Positions 22,884-43,325 are shown, numbered from the stretch's first letter. The stretch: 60,373 nucleotides of DNA from Chara braunii (GCA_003427395.1 BFEA01000138.1:202003-262375), one strand, 5' to 3'. Notes: a model not told the origin generated them from the sequence alone. Translations and numbers: made by a program.

Positions 22884-24144
22884 ATATTGCGCTTCATTGG
22901 TTCTTCGCAATAGCTATTGGTGCTTCGCATGAGGTGTGGGGCAGTGATACGGCATTGGCGTTGAACATTAGNNGGCCCAGGGTTGTGTGGGNGCGCCGGG
23001 GAGCTATGTGGTGACATACGGGATGTATGCTGGATGATGAGAACTCGCTGATGTGACATATTAAGCTGAGGTGGAACCGCATTCTGCTGTTGGTTGTGTC
23101 GAAGCAAAGACCGGTCATCATAATTGCAAATCAGGTTACCGGTGAGAAATCTGTGGTTGGGGGCAGCATTTAAGAAGTACGTTGCTCTCTTCCTTATCTA
23201 CCCTCTTCATCTCTTCTTACCGTGAGGAAGTGAGTTATGTCTTGAGAGTCATCTCGATGTGAGGTGTCGCGAGCGCTCAACCTTGAGAGTCGACATTCTT
23301 CCTGGGCAGCAAGCTGGTGGGAGACGGGCGAAGCCTCTGAAGGGCCCTGGACGAAGCACTCGGGTCACGGTCACCATGCCAACCCGCTGGGACTAGTACA
23401 CGCATACTTGGGCGCAAGTCCTTGGATCTGCTGCTTGCGCAAATAGGGGTCAACTCGGGCATGGCAACCTCTATGAGACGCTCACCAGACCGTCTATAAA
23501 CATTTCTGGTTGGGGACTCGGATTGAATCTGGCTGTGATCGTCGTCCTGACTGCNACGTTAAATAATTCNTGAAGAGATGGGGGNGCTCTTNATAATCCT
23601 CCTNATCAGCCAGATCAACCGGGTGTAAGGCTCGTCGGCGTACGAGGATAAATAAGAGTGTTGTGGCTGCCTTGCTCGACGATGACTTGAGGCACAGGGG
23701 TGGGACCGGATTGCACACCTTTAGACACGCTGCTCAACCAGATGCTCAGGGACGTTGACACAAAGTGATTACTCAAGAAGGATACAGGGGGAGGGGGGAT
23801 TCCGGTAACTGTTCGCAGTGGCAATCAACATATAATCTGCCATTCAGTGTACATCTTCAACAAGAGATGTTATTTTTATTTTGATTATCTAGTTGTGACA
23901 GACTTCGCTAACAACTGACAGACGGCTACAAATAGATTAGATCTTTGTTGTAGTGCGATCTGTTCTAGGGTAATTCAAAAATAGAATTAATATATCTTGT
24001 AGGACCTGACATTAGTTGCAACTACATCACCTAACTATTCCTGCTCCAGCCGACCGTAAGTAGTTGTGTATCATATGCGGATGTGTGTCAAGCTAAGGTA
24101 GGATTCAGTGTGGATTCTAGTTTAGATCACACACACTGTAGCTC
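22884..24144 (+). other. 5' leader of the giant gypsy element
   Basis: Untranslated stretch between primer site and gag. No open frame with a recognisable domain. Isolated N positions occur at 22972-22973, 22992, 23555, 23570, 23585, 23592 and 23604, marking uncertain consensus. Confidence 0.6.
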
Positions 24145-26160
24145 ATGAGTGATGCAAGCACAAGTAAGGAGGAGTTACTAGTGGATGATCGTAGGGCTAC
24201 TCGCGGGACTGCCCACAGTCGACCCTTGACATTCTTGGAGTTAGGTCCAGGAGACGAGAGAAGATTGAGGAGAGAGGCTAGAGAGAGGGCAGCGGCAAGG
24301 AGAGTGAGGGCAGCTGAGGGCAGCTGAGGACAGTGCTAGGGCTAGAGTTTCAGCTAGTATCAGTACAGCCATGGCTACCTCATCTATGACGCAACCCTCT
24401 ACACAGCCCACTTTTTCAGGAATCAGTCAGAGCGGTTCTCAGGTTCCCATTAGTCAGATCGGTCATGTGCGAGTCAACCAGTCTCCACTCACGCCGGAGG
24501 ACTTAGAAATCCGGTAGGCAGAAGAACTTCAGGACGAGTTACAGCGGCAGATGGATGATGTGGTAGAGAGGAGAAGGAAAGCTATGCAAAGAAAGGTTAG
24601 ACTAGATAGTAGAGCTCAGGAGCGAGGCAGACTGGAAAGACTAGATGAGTCAACATTAGACCCTGTTGTCTGTGTGCTGCGAAGAGCCTTACTTTCAGTG
24701 GCGGAAGCGCAAAGCGTTCAGTAAGTATTGTTGGGTGATTTGGTAGCAGGCCAGAAACAAATTCTGGCTGAACTACGGGGCACTCGCCCAATAGTGAGGC
24801 CCCCACAGTTTGCTGTAGTTCCCCCTGCAGGTGCGGGTCCATCATCGATGTCGCAACGCACAGGGCAAACTTTCTCTCCCATGTTTGGCATGCCCTCCCC
24901 GGGTGGTTTAGTAGCAACTAGTGGTCCGGTTCATTCAGTCTAAGCCGTACCATCTACGACAGTGGTCACTACAGTCCCACTGTCAAGCCAGGCTCAGGTT
25001 AGTATGCAACGACCTGTTTCAGTGGCTATGCAGCCGCTGCAGCAAGCACCTAGGCCCATGCAGCCTATGCAGTGGATGCCCAAGATACCTCTAATGAGTC
25101 CCAAGCCTTTCTCTGGAGACAAGAAGAAGGAGGAAGACTTGGACACCTGGGTGAGGACTGTGCCTGACTGTGCCTACTTATGTGAGGCACAATCTTGTTT
25201 GACTCTTGGATTGAGATCTACAGACTCTCGAAAAACTAGTTTCTTCTTTTTTACCACATTGCCTACTAACAAGAAGTTGTAGTGGCTGCCTCCTTTTTAG
25301 AAGGATCAGCAACCCGCTGGTTGAATGGCTTAGTGCAGCAACAGGGATACGGTCAGGATTTCGATGCCTGGGCTCATGCTTAGACATTGGAACAGTTCGT
25401 TCGGGTAGTCTACAACAGGTGGCATGACCCGCAAGGGGCTCAAAAGGCTACCGATGCTATCAACAACCTTTGTTCCCGCAGGTTCAAGGATGTTAGAGAG
25501 CTTACAAACATCGTAGAACGCCTTTTCATGGTACCTGGTGTGCGCTTTGACCAGCAGGTTCTCCTAACGGATTAACTAAGGTGCCTACCCACAGAGGTAA
25601 GGACCAAGCTGGTTGATGAGGCCTATGTCGATCAGCACACCTTCGCTTCTTTTAGTAAGAAAGCTCTGGACATAGAGGCGAAGTTGGGATCTGCGCACAA
25701 GGTACCCAACGATGGTAGGAAGAGACTGCCCCAAGATTGGAAGAAAAAGAGTCAGTTAATGTTCGTTGACCACGATGGTCAAACGACGGAGATTGACGAC
25801 TACTCAGATCTTGGGGAGTTGACAGAGCACGATGGGGGTAGTGAGACTTCAAATGGTGGAGTCGTGGCACCCATCAAGGAAAAGGCTAGGGGGACCCGGA
25901 AGAAGAAGGTAGTACGGTCCACGGGTCAGGGCGACCAAGGAACACCCGCATGGGTGAAGATTGGTTTAGAATATGAGGTGTGGCGTGACCACGTTGCTAG
26001 GGGTACATGCATTAACTGTGGCCATTATGGTCACACGTCCAGGACTTGCCGTGGCAAGAAGGTCACCACGAAGGTAGCCTCACCAACGGTGGTGGGTCTA
26101 TCTTCGAACCCTGGGAGTGCTTCTGCGAGCAACTCACAGGGAAACTCCTCGGGCCAATAG
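24145..26160 (+). pseudogene. gag: gag of the giant Ty3/gypsy element (broken)
   Basis: Begins at ATG 24145 (MSDASTSKEELLVDD). Continues through a Gln/Pro-rich region (24728-25110), then the capsid-like part: PKPFSGDKKKEEDLDTWV (about 25100), ASFLEGSATRWLNGLVQQQG (about 25290), INNLCSRRFKDVRELT and FMVPGVRFDQQVLLTD. It ends in a nucleocapsid zinc knuckle CINCGHYGHTSRTC (CX2CX4HX4C, about 26008-26049). The protein forms the particle and binds RNA. It is broken by in-frame stops at 24941-24943, 25381-25383 and 25573-25575 and by frame changes, at least one near 25280. The stop at 26158-26160 may be the natural end. Confidence 0.85.
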
Positions 26161-26825
26161 GAGTGTTAGTCGCTCTTACTCGCGCTGAAGTGGTAACGTT
26201 GCCTTCCCCACTTCAGGCGTTGTCGAAGGCTAGTGACCCACGTATCGCCCTGCAGACACATTTAGACCCACCGACGCTCTGTTCGAGAGATGTGTCTGAG
26301 GCCCTAGAAGAGTTAGGGACTGAGTGGTCAGGGAAGGACCCTAGGGACTCTTGGGCGATGATCAGTAGAGATCCAAAGGGTGAACATTTCGTGGTAGAAG
26401 TAGATGTAGGTGGCCGCAAGGTTGGCGCCTTCGCAGACATAGGCTCTACACAAAATTTCATCAGTCGTGCTTGTGTGGATAGACTGCGCTTAGGGGACCA
26501 AGTGCAGCGGCTTAGAAGAACTGTAGCTTCCACGCTAGCCAACAAGCACAAGATGGTAGTGAAAGACTATGTCAAGGACGTAGCCTGTTCCTTCTCCTAT
26601 GGAGGAGGGGAAGTGATCCACAAGATCTCCTTCCTGATTAGCGACGAACTGCCATTCGACATGCTACTGGGCATGTACTACCTCGAAGTCTCGCAACCAC
26701 AATTTGATTGGGATAGAAAGGTGTTGATACACAAGTTGCCAAATGGTAGGACCGTTAGGCTGCAGAAGTACAAGGCTAGCAGTCTAGTGGAGAACTACGG
26801 CTGCATGTGCGCTTCATCTATCTAA
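26161..26825 (+). pseudogene. pol: Aspartic protease region of pol (giant element)
   Basis: A different frame from gag carries EEHFVVEVDVGG-like sequence (as GEHFVVEVDVGGRKVGAF), then ADIGSTQNFISRACVDRL, with the catalytic Asp at 26436-26438 in DIGST, where DSGAT/DTGAS is usual. The hydrophobic FDMLLGMYYL (about 26670) matches the second conserved protease motif. The frame is intact up to TAA 26823-26825, where the polyprotein should continue into RT, so the stop is a lesion. It would cut Gag-Pol into its mature parts. Confidence 0.75.
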
Positions 26826-26855
26826 AACTACTACAAGCAGAATCGTGAGGAGGGC

Positions 26856-27508
26856 ATGTACCTAGTGTTTGTCTCTGAAAAAGGGGAGGCCGTTAAATCA
26901 CCCTCAGAGATAGAACAAGTCGTTGCTCAATATTCAGACCTTTTTGAGGAGCCCACAAGCGTGGTGGAAAGGGAGGTTGTCCATGCAATAGAGGTTGTCC
27001 CAGGTAGTAAGGTGCCTAGAGAACGAATCTATAGGATGTCTCCTGCAGAGTTGGATGAGCTCCGCCGCTAGCTCAAGGAGCTCACAGAAAAGGGATGGAT
27101 ACGGCCTAGTACCTCCCCTGACGGTGCGCCGGTCTTATTTGTTCCTAAGAAGGGAGGTCCATTAAGGATGTGCATTGACTATAGGGACCTCAATGCCATC
27201 ACAGTTAAGAACGCGCCCTACCCCGCATTGACGACCTCTTGGATAGAGTGCAGGGATGCCGGTACTTCACCAAGATAGATTTGAAGTCCGGATACCATCA
27301 AATTGCCGTTAGGCCGGAGGACCAACACAAAACCGCATTTCAGACCAGGTACGGTCTGTACGAGTTTGTGGTGATGCCTTTTGGCCTATGCAATGCGCCT
27401 GGTACGTTCCAGCATGCGATGAATAGGATCTTTCATGACTACTTGGATAAGTTTATCGTCGTGTACCTTGACGATATTCTCATCTTCAGTAGGACTGTAG
27501 AGGAACAG
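26856..27508 (+). pseudogene. pol: Reverse transcriptase, N-terminal part (giant element)
   Basis: Linker SPSEIEQVVAQYSDLFEEPT, then RT motifs: [55 protein letters not shown] and the catalytic YLDDILIFS (YLDD at 27464-27475). These are typical of Ty3/gypsy RT. Lesions: in-frame TAG at 27069-27071, where Gln (CAG) would fit, and one base missing after CCCTACCCC near 27223. The domain is cut at 27507 by a LINE insertion and resumes at 30506. Confidence 0.9.
27495..27507 (+). repeat. Target-site duplication of the LINE, left copy
   Basis: CTGTAGAGGAACA at 27495-27507 matches CTGTAGAGGAGCA at 30493-30505 with one difference. The right copy directly follows the A-tail. It defines the insertion point inside RT. 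Confidence 0.85.
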
Positions 27509-27509
27509 G

Positions 27510-28370
27510 TGGGTCGAAATCTTACATCACAACGCCACAACGACAGTTCAAGTGAATGGTAGACTGGCCCTTGCCATACAACTGGAACGGTCGGTGAGGC
27601 AAGGAGACCCTATTGCACCTTTTCTCTTTGTCGTTATCATGGCGGCCCTAACATCAAATTTATGGGCCCATAAGGACCTGCAAAGGATAAAGCTTTCCTC
27701 CATTCCCGAGGACGCCATCCCTGTCTGTTCGCTCTTTGCAGACGATCTCACTATAATGGTAGACGCCTCCCACGAAAACATGCTGGAAATCCAAAAATTA
27801 ATGGACCATTTCTGATCCCTTTCTGATATGGCTGTCAACTGGGGAAACAAGACACAAGGGTGGTGGCTACACTATCAAGGAGGAAGGCCACCAGATGCCC
27901 CTAACATCAGATGGATGCCCTCAGACGCCCCGATTAGGATCCTGGGAGTCCAGATGACTGCAGAAGGGAAACCACCCCTGGATGACGAGTGACTCATGCA
28001 ACCGGTCATGGGGAAACTATCCCAGTGGAAGGACCGACAGACATCCCTAATGGGACGCTCTCTGGTAATCAATAACGTAATTCTGGCTGCCTTGTGGTAC
28101 AAAACAGTAATTTGGGCCCTCAGCAAACCGGCGTCAACTTCCCTCAAAAGACAGGTGGCTGCTTTTCTATGGAGGGGGAATCACGAGCGCCCAAATGCTA
28201 TCAGTAGAGTGGCCTGGCAATCGGTCATACAGCCAAAAACCAGAGGCGGCCTAGGTATTATTGACCCGGTCACTCAAGTGATGTCCCTGGCCCTTCAATG
28301 GGTGAAAGGCCTGCTCTTTCCACACAGGCGCCCTGGCAACCACTGGCATTACAACAAATTGCCAGGCTAG
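27510..28370 (+). pseudogene. LINE reverse transcriptase fragment
   Basis: Opens directly in [33 protein letters not shown] (the LINE RT motif before the palm), then the catalytic FADDLTIMVDASHENM (about 27736-27783), AVNWGNKTQ, IRILGVQM and the thumb region WKDRQTSLMGRSLVINNV, AFLWRGNHERPNAISRVAW. In-frame TGA codons at 27813-27815 and 27991-27993 sit where Trp is plausible. A frame change occurs near 28300-28370. Confidence 0.88.
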
Positions 28371-29986
28371 CACCACAGACGACTTCTGAAGTACAACCGG
28401 AAACGTGGCTTGAGGATAGGTACTGGACTATACCTCAAAAATCGTCCCGGCCCAATTTGGAGGGAGGGTCTGATAGACACGCAGCCCGGCAGGATTTAAA
28501 GAAAGACCCTCTTTGGACCACGCTACTAAAAACACGGAGAAAGCTGCCCCTTCCTGACAAGGTCCCACCCAAGCGATGGGAAGAAGTAGCTAGACAACCT
28601 CTTTTTGGTAACCGATGGGTAACAGGCCCCCACAGTAGGGTCTTTCATAGCAATGAAAACCCCTGGAAAGGGTGGGTCAAGAATGGAGTGCTTCGTGTCA
28701 AAGACATCTGGGACCAGGAGACCAAGGATTGACTGTCAGAGACCCAACTGAGAAAGAAACTGAAATATTGCCACAAAGTGGGAGAGGTGCTGAAGACCAT
28801 CGCCTTCGCTATTCCCCTAGACTGGATCCGGATATTGAGGAAAGGACCAATGGTGATGGAGGGGGACTGGGTGGGTTTCTGGGATACAGAAGAGGTGGTT
28901 GGGAATGTAGTCTATACCCGCCAAGCTGGCAAGGAAGGGGAACACAAAGTGGTTGCCAACCTCTTCAGAATAATGACGAATAATGAACTGGTGAAGTCGC
29001 AGCCAGAAGAAACAACATGGTATCGGAAGTCCGAAGTATACTGTATCTGCGTTCTTAAAGAAAAAGACCAATGGATAGCATACAAACCGAACAAGCCAAT
29101 CCAGACACTATTACTTGACCCCGATGAATGGATATGGTCCCAGAAATGTGGGAAAGGAAAACCGGGGGTGCAGCGGCTGCAGTCCCTCTCAGTCAAGGCG
29201 ACCTACCGAATGTTGCGACCGAGAGTAAATTTGAAAGAGGTGGTTGAAGCACGTTGGATGAAACACCTGAACATTGGGAGGGACTCGCTACGACAGGTCA
29301 AGTGGTTTAAAACGAACAGGGCCATGCCAGCAAAACTGGCCTCGCTCCAATGACAAATAGAGCACAGGTCCCTGCCAACAAATAACTGGCTGATAGATAG
29401 AACACACCTAGAACAAAAGGGAGTGGCACTCCTATGGTGTAAGTTATGCACAACATCCTTCCCGCCTCGAAAATGGCCAGAAACTATAGAGCACATGTTC
29501 TTACAATGTCCGGCAGTAAAATGGTTGTGGAGATGGTGGGATCGCATATGGAGGCAATTGGACACCTCACAACCTTGGCCATGGGATTGGAGAGCACTCC
29601 TCTGTGAGGCATGGATCTTAGAGCAAGCCACTCCCTTTGAAGAAAATATGTTCAAAATAGGCCGCAAGGCGGTGATCTGGGCCATCTGGTGGAGGCGATG
29701 CGCACTCGAAATGGAAGGGGTGCGCCGGGATGGAACGAAGTTTATCAATTTCATAAAAGAACAAATACAGCACGATATTTCTATCCAATGGAAAAAGTTC
29801 AAAGAAAAAATTACATTCCTACATTCTAAACGAGAAATTGGACTACTTATCGAGAAGTTTTGTAAAGACTGGCTGGGCGGGGGAAAAGGGGTTGGGATCG
29901 CTAAGGTAATATGGAAAGGTGGGGAGAAAAAGGGAGAAGATATCGAGGCAGGGGAAAGGGATTATCACCTATGTTTCCATGACTAG
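28298..29986 (+). pseudogene. LINE ORF2 C-terminal part with zf-RVT finger
   Basis: A single frame with two in-frame TGA stops (28730-28732, 29351-29353) runs to TAG 29984-29986. It includes VKATYRMLRPRVNLKEVV and the RVT zinc-finger region (WCKLC at about 29439 and ETIEHMFLQCPAVKWLWRWW at about 29480), usual at the end of plant L1-like ORF2. The C-terminus is basic and Trp-rich. Because the rest of the frame stays open, decay is recent or light. Confidence 0.85.
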
Positions 29987-30360
29987 ATCCAAATCGACCC
30001 CTCTATCCCGCTCAGACCTTTCTCAGACTTTCCTGACTTCTTCCCCCCCCCCCCTCTTGCTCTGGTTGAAATGGAATGGTACGGGGGGATCACGGGCGAA
30101 GGGTAGAATGGGATGGAAAAGATTGTTGTCTTGCTGAATGGTATTAGTCCTTAACTGCTCATTAGGCGCCCATCCTTTACAGAAGGCAAAGACAACTCTC
30201 CAAATATACAAAGGATTACAACTGGACACTATACAGACCTGCTCAACACTATACAGACCTGCTCAATCAATCCCCTGGGTCGCAGGGTAATCAATGTTGG
30301 CAGGTTTACCGTCACTGTGCAAAGCTCCAGACATCCCAGATAATTTCTTTTCTGTATAAG

Positions 30361-30412
30361 GGACGCTGAACCCGATTTTCAGCAGGTGATGCTCCCCACC
30401 AATAGATGGAGC
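30361..30412 (+). repeat. Shared 52-base tail block (LINE copy)
   Basis: 'cagcaggtgatgctcccc' and 'accaatagatggagc' define a block that recurs at 56983-57035 and 57865-57916 (plus strand) and at 57343-57395 and 59627-59686 (minus strand). In the LINE it lies about 65 bases before the A-tail. Confidence 0.8.
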
Positions 30413-30505
30413 CTCTCCCCAGGTGATAGTGGTGTCTGCTCCTACCAGCACCACTATCACTGAAGCGGGCGTTTCAAAAAAAAAAAAAAAACCTGTAGAG
30501 GAGCA

Positions 30506-31141
30506 CGCGCTGAACACTTGAAAATAGTGCTAGGTCTCCTAAGACAGCACCAGTACAAGGTAAACTTGGATAAATGCGAGTTTGGTCGCACCAAGATATT
30601 GTACTTGGGTCATGAAATTTCAGCAGATGGATTGAGGCCAGAAGATGCGAAGGTGGCCAGCATACGTGACTGGCCCAGACCTCAAACTGTTACTGAGGTC
30701 AGATCGTTTTGGGGGATGACGGGTTATTATCGTCCGTTTGTGAAGAACTATAGTACTATAGTTTCCCCATTAACAGATCTAACTCGACTTGACTCCCCTT
30801 GGGAGTGGACTGAAGAGTGTGAAGCAAGCTTCAAGAAATTGAAGTATGATCTGACGCACTACGAAGTCCTCAAGCTTCTTGATCCTGACAAGCCGTTTGT
30901 TGTGACCACAGACGCCAACCAATATGGCATAGGCGCGGTCCTTGCGCAACAGGAAGGGCCCAAGTTGAGACCGATCGAGTACATGAGCAAGAAGATGTCA
31001 TCTCAGAAGTTGGCCAAGTCCACTTATGAGAGAGAGCTCTACGCCCTGTACAGAGCGCTAGTTCATTGGAGACACTACCTACTAGGAAGATTCTTCTATG
31101 TGAGGTCGGACCATGAGACTTTGCGCTGGATTAAGACATAG
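30506..31141 (+). pseudogene. pol: RT C-terminal part and RNase H (giant element)
   Basis: Resumes after the LINE with LKIVLGLLRQHQYKVNLDKC and LYLGHEISADGLRPED (RT thumb), then FWGMTGYYRPFVKNYS and the RNase H: PFVVTTDANQYGIGAVLAQQ (catalytic Asp in TTDAN), YERELYALYRALVHWRHYLL (catalytic Glu in RELYAL) and VRSDHETLRWIKT. A small indel between 30505 and 30512 shifts frame at the junction. An in-frame TAG at 31139-31141 interrupts before PVLSDTLKRW; Gln (CAG) would fit there. Confidence 0.9.
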
Positions 31142-32809
31142 CCAGTCTTGTCGGACACACTCAAGAGATGGATTCAAGTGATAGGCATGTATGACTATCA
31201 ACTTGATCCTATCAAAGGTACGTACAACAAAGTGGCTGATGCGTTATCAAGAAGGGCATATTATTTGGGCGCGCTGGTAACTGAGTTTGACATATCTAAT
31301 GAACTCACTCGATCGTTGGTGGAAGCCTATCAGGGAGACCCAGTCATGTCAGAGATCATTCATAGATTCAAGGCAAAGGATAATAAGACTTTGGACGAAT
31401 TTATAATGGTAGACGATTTGTTGTTCCTTGATAAGGCAGGGAATAAAAGACCATGTGTTGCTAATAGCGAGTCTTTGCGCAGTCTATTTTTAGGAGAGTG
31501 TCACGATGTAACTGGTCATTTTGGCTATAAGAAGACAGCAACAAACTTAGTTCAGAGATTCTGGTGGCCCTTTATGATGGAAGATGCAAAACGATATATT
31601 GAAACCTGCCAGGTTTGCCAAAGGGACAATCCGAGGACTCAGGCTCCGCTTGGGCTCATCAAGCCCTTGCCGATTCCTGAAGGTCCTGGTCAAAGTGTGT
31701 CCATGGACTTCATGGATACTCTTGTGACCAGTAAGTCTGGAAAGAGACACATCATCGTAATAGTGGACCGTTTTACTAAGTATGCAAGATTAATCGCTAC
31801 GCCAGAAACAGCGAAAACTGACCACGTCATCAAACTGTTTATGGACAATTGGGTTTGTGACTTCGGTTTGCCTACAACTATCATTAGTGATAGGGATGTC
31901 AGGTTCACAAGTGAACTGTGGCAGTCAACTGCTGAGCAAATGGGCATAAAGTTCCAGATGACGTCAGGGAATCACCCTGAGTCAAATGGCCAAGCAGAAC
32001 AGATGAACCGGGTAGTGCAACACTTGCTTAGGCATTATATTAAACCAAGTCAGGATGACTGGGACGAGAAGTTACTCGTCGCCAGCCTATACAACAATGT
32101 TGTGCGCAACACCACCAGTATGACTCCCAACCAGTTACATCTTGGTTGGAAGCCCAGATCTGCGCTTGACTTTCTATTACCAGAAAGACAACCCACTGCA
32201 GCACCTGGCAGCATAGAGTTTGCTGTCAAGTATGAACAAATGTTACAGCAGGCCGTAAAACACATTCAGAAGTCTCAAGATGCTATGATTGCATCTAAGA
32301 ACAAACATAGACGGCCTTCTAACTTTCAGGTAGGTGAGAGAGTTTGGGTAAAATCATCTGAACTGGGACAAGAAATAGGGATCTCAAGAAAGTTGATGCC
32401 TCAATACTTCGGGCCCTGTGAGATCTTACATATTGTAGGAGATCAACTTGATGGGCCTTCATACGTGATTCGCATCCCTGCACACCTACGGACTTATCTT
32501 GTTTTCCATGCCTCCAAGCTGACACCTTTTTCTGCCACAGATCTGTTTCCCTCTCGGAGATCTATGTTGCCCCCCATGGATGGTGAAGTGGACATTGACC
32601 AGATCGTCGAGCATCGAATGATGCCTGTTCCTCGACCATCAGGCAGAGGGCGACCTCCTAAACCAAGAATGCAGTATCGGGTGAGCTTCAGACATCACCT
32701 CGATCCCAAGGAAGATCGCTGGTTCACACGAGAAGAACTCATGAGAACAACACCTCAAGTGATTGCAGGCTATGAAAGAGAAAGGAAGGGGAAGATGCCT
32801 GCAGAATAA
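31142..32809 (+). CDS. pol: Integrase with C-terminal chromodomain (giant element)
   Basis: The longest clean open stretch in the window, over 550 codons, ending at TAA 32807-32809. It starts right after the TAG at 31139, in the same frame, so it is a polyprotein segment and not a separate gene. Zinc-binding H2C2: HDVTGH and CQVCQRDNP (about 31500-31630). Catalytic core: MDFMDTLV (Asp at 31706-31708), TIISDRDVRFTS (about 31880) and NHPESNGQAEQMNRVVQ with the conserved Glu. C-terminal GPCEIL segment near 32410, then a chromodomain-like tail: VDIDQIVEHR, QYRVSFRHHLDPKEDRWFTR and TPQVIAGYERE. This places the element among chromoviruses, which target insertion to heterochromatin. All key residues look present. 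Confidence 0.93.
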   Translation, partial: PVLSDTLKRWIQVIGMYDYQLDPIKGTYNKVADALSRRAYYLGALVTEFDISNELTRSLVEAYQGDPVMSEIIHRFKAKDNKTLDEFIMVDDLLFLDKAGNKRPCVANSESLRSLFLGECHDVTGHFGYKKTATNLVQRFWWPFMMEDAKRYIETCQVCQRDNPRTQAPLGLIKPLPIPEGPGQSVSMDFMDTLVTSKSGKRHIIVIVDRFTKYARLIATPETAKTDHVIKLFMDNWVCDFGLPTTIISDRDVRFTSELWQSTAEQMGIKFQMTSGNHPESNGQAEQMNRVVQHLLRHYIKPSQDDWDEKLLVASLYNNVVRNTTSMTPNQLHLGWKPRSALDFLLPERQPTAAPGSIEFAVKYEQMLQQAVKHIQKSQDAMIASKNKHRRPSNFQVGERVWVKSSELGQEIGISRKLMPQYFGPCEILHIVGDQLDGPSYVIRIPAHLRTYLVFHASKLTPFSATDLFPSRRSMLPPMDGEVDIDQIVEHRMMPVPRPSGRGRPPKPRMQYRVSFRHHLDPKEDRWFTREELMRTTPQVIAGYERERKGKMPAE

Positions 32810-32837
32810 GAAGACTTCTCAGGGGACTCACGAAGTT

Positions 32838-33397
32838 NNNNNNNNNNNNNNNNNNNNNNNNNNNNNNNNNNNNNNNNNNNNNNNNNNNNNNNNNNNNNNN
32901 NNNNNNNNNNNNNNNNNNNNNNNNNNNNNNNNNNNNNNNNNNNNNNNNNNNNNNNNNNNNNNNNNNNNNNNNNNNNNNNNNNNNNNNNNNNNNNNNNNNN
33001 NNNNNNNNNNNNNNNNNNNNNNNNNNNNNNNNNNNNNNNNNNNNNNNNNNNNNNNNNNNNNNNNNNNNNNNNNNNNNNNNNNNNNNNNNNNNNNNNNNNN
33101 NNNNNNNNNNNNNNNNNNNNNNNNNNNNNNNNNNNNNNNNNNNNNNNNNNNNNNNNNNNNNNNNNNNNNNNNNNNNNNNNNNNNNNNNNNNNNNNNNNNN
33201 NNNNNNNNNNNNNNNNNNNNNNNNNNNNNNNNNNNNNNNNNNNNNNNNNNNNNNNNNNNNNNNNNNNNNNNNNNNNNNNNNNNNNNNNNNNNNNNNNNNN
33301 NNNNNNNNNNNNNNNNNNNNNNNNNNNNNNNNNNNNNNNNNNNNNNNNNNNNNNNNNNNNNNNNNNNNNNNNNNNNNNNNNNNNNNNNNNNNNNNNN
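32838..33397. other. Assembly gap (560 N)
   Basis: Hides the polypurine tract and the start of the right LTR. The size differs from the other gap (500). Confidence 1.
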
Positions 33398-42655
<9,258 letters not shown>

Positions 42656-42669
42656 ATAATAATAATAAT
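42656..42669 (+). repeat. AAT microsatellite at the LTR outer edge
   Basis: Short (ATA)n/(AAT)n run immediately outside the right LTR. The first five bases are ATAAT. Confidence 0.7.
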
Positions 42670-42816
42670 GAATAGGACATTTGCGGTCACCTCCAATGCT
42701 GGCCGCAATTTCCTTGGCCCCGCGGCTCCATAGAGGCTGGCAAGATGGGCACACGAATGGCACACCCTAGGCTTCGGCAAAATTTGTGTGACCAGCCTTG
42801 TCCCTCACGGGCCCAG

Positions 42817-42905
42817 TGCAGATCTTGGTGTTAGTAGCAAATGTTCAAATGAGAACTCTGAAGACCGAAGTGCGGAAGGGTTTCACATGCACCGTTGTGC
42901 ATTCT
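42817..42905 (+). pseudogene. 25S rRNA fragment outside the LTR, sense
   Basis: 'gtgcagatcttggtgttagt', 'agcaaatgttcaaatgagaa' and 'ctctgaagaccgaag' follow the 25S core almost base for base, closer than the copy in the LTR (21430-21490). It lies 160 bases beyond the right LTR. Confidence 0.8.
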
Positions 42906-43146
42906 ACACCGCTACGGACATCCGTACTTCGCTTTGCACCGCCCCGTCCAGACACAGTTCGTATCTTTCTGGTCCCAATCAACAAACTCACACTCAAAAC
43001 CCCTCTTTGCAGAGGACAGCTGCCCTGCAGCAGATCATTGTTGGCGGACGGGTCCAGGGCAGATCATTGTTGGCGGATGGTGGACCCGCAGGTGGTTCCC
43101 ATCACTCGTTTTCTTCCACCTCGTTGGCTACGCACCCACCGGTTGG

Positions 43147-43190
43147 CGCAGATGTTGACTCCTTAGCGCGCGTCTCAAGTCAGGGAAGAA
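43147..43190 (-). pseudogene. Possible antisense 25S rRNA fragment
   Basis: 'gttgactccttagcgcgcgt' and 'ctcaagtcaggg' resemble the complement of the 25S segment ending in CCAAGGAGTC. It is short and diverged. A 29-base direct repeat (gcagatcattgttggcgga) lies just before, at 43031-43088. Confidence 0.35.
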
Positions 43191-43199
43191 TAGAGGGAC

Positions 43200-43325
43200 T
43201 TCGCCATCCCCCCCGAGTCAGCAGCCAAACTAAACCCCTCTGTATCGCTCCGACTTTAACAGATGTCCCAAGGGACCCAGGGCAGTATTTTTCCACAGTT
43301 CCGGGGTTTACCCACTGAGCTAGGC
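43200..43325 (-). mobile_element. tRNA-derived SINE fragment
   Basis: On the minus strand from about 43325: CTAGCTCAGTGGGTAA (perfect polymerase III A box), GGAACTGTGGAAAAATACTG, then a B-box-like GGGTCCCTTGGGACA. The order and wording match the intact SINE at 60111-60323. No poly(A) tail is seen, so it is truncated. Confidence 0.55.

Larger units (their letters stand above)
27508..30491 (+). mobile_element. 5'-truncated L1-like LINE nested in the gypsy RT
   Basis: The insert starts mid-RT, lacks ORF1 and endonuclease, carries RT palm, connection and zinc-finger regions, a 3' UTR (29987-30475) and a 16-base A-tail (30476-30491), and is flanked by a 13-bp duplication. It lies in the same orientation as the host element. 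The 3' UTR ends in a perfect 12-bp hairpin, GTGATAGTGGTG (30423-30434) pairing with CACCACTATCAC (30449-30460). It also contains a block shared with four other sites in this window. Confidence 0.9.
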
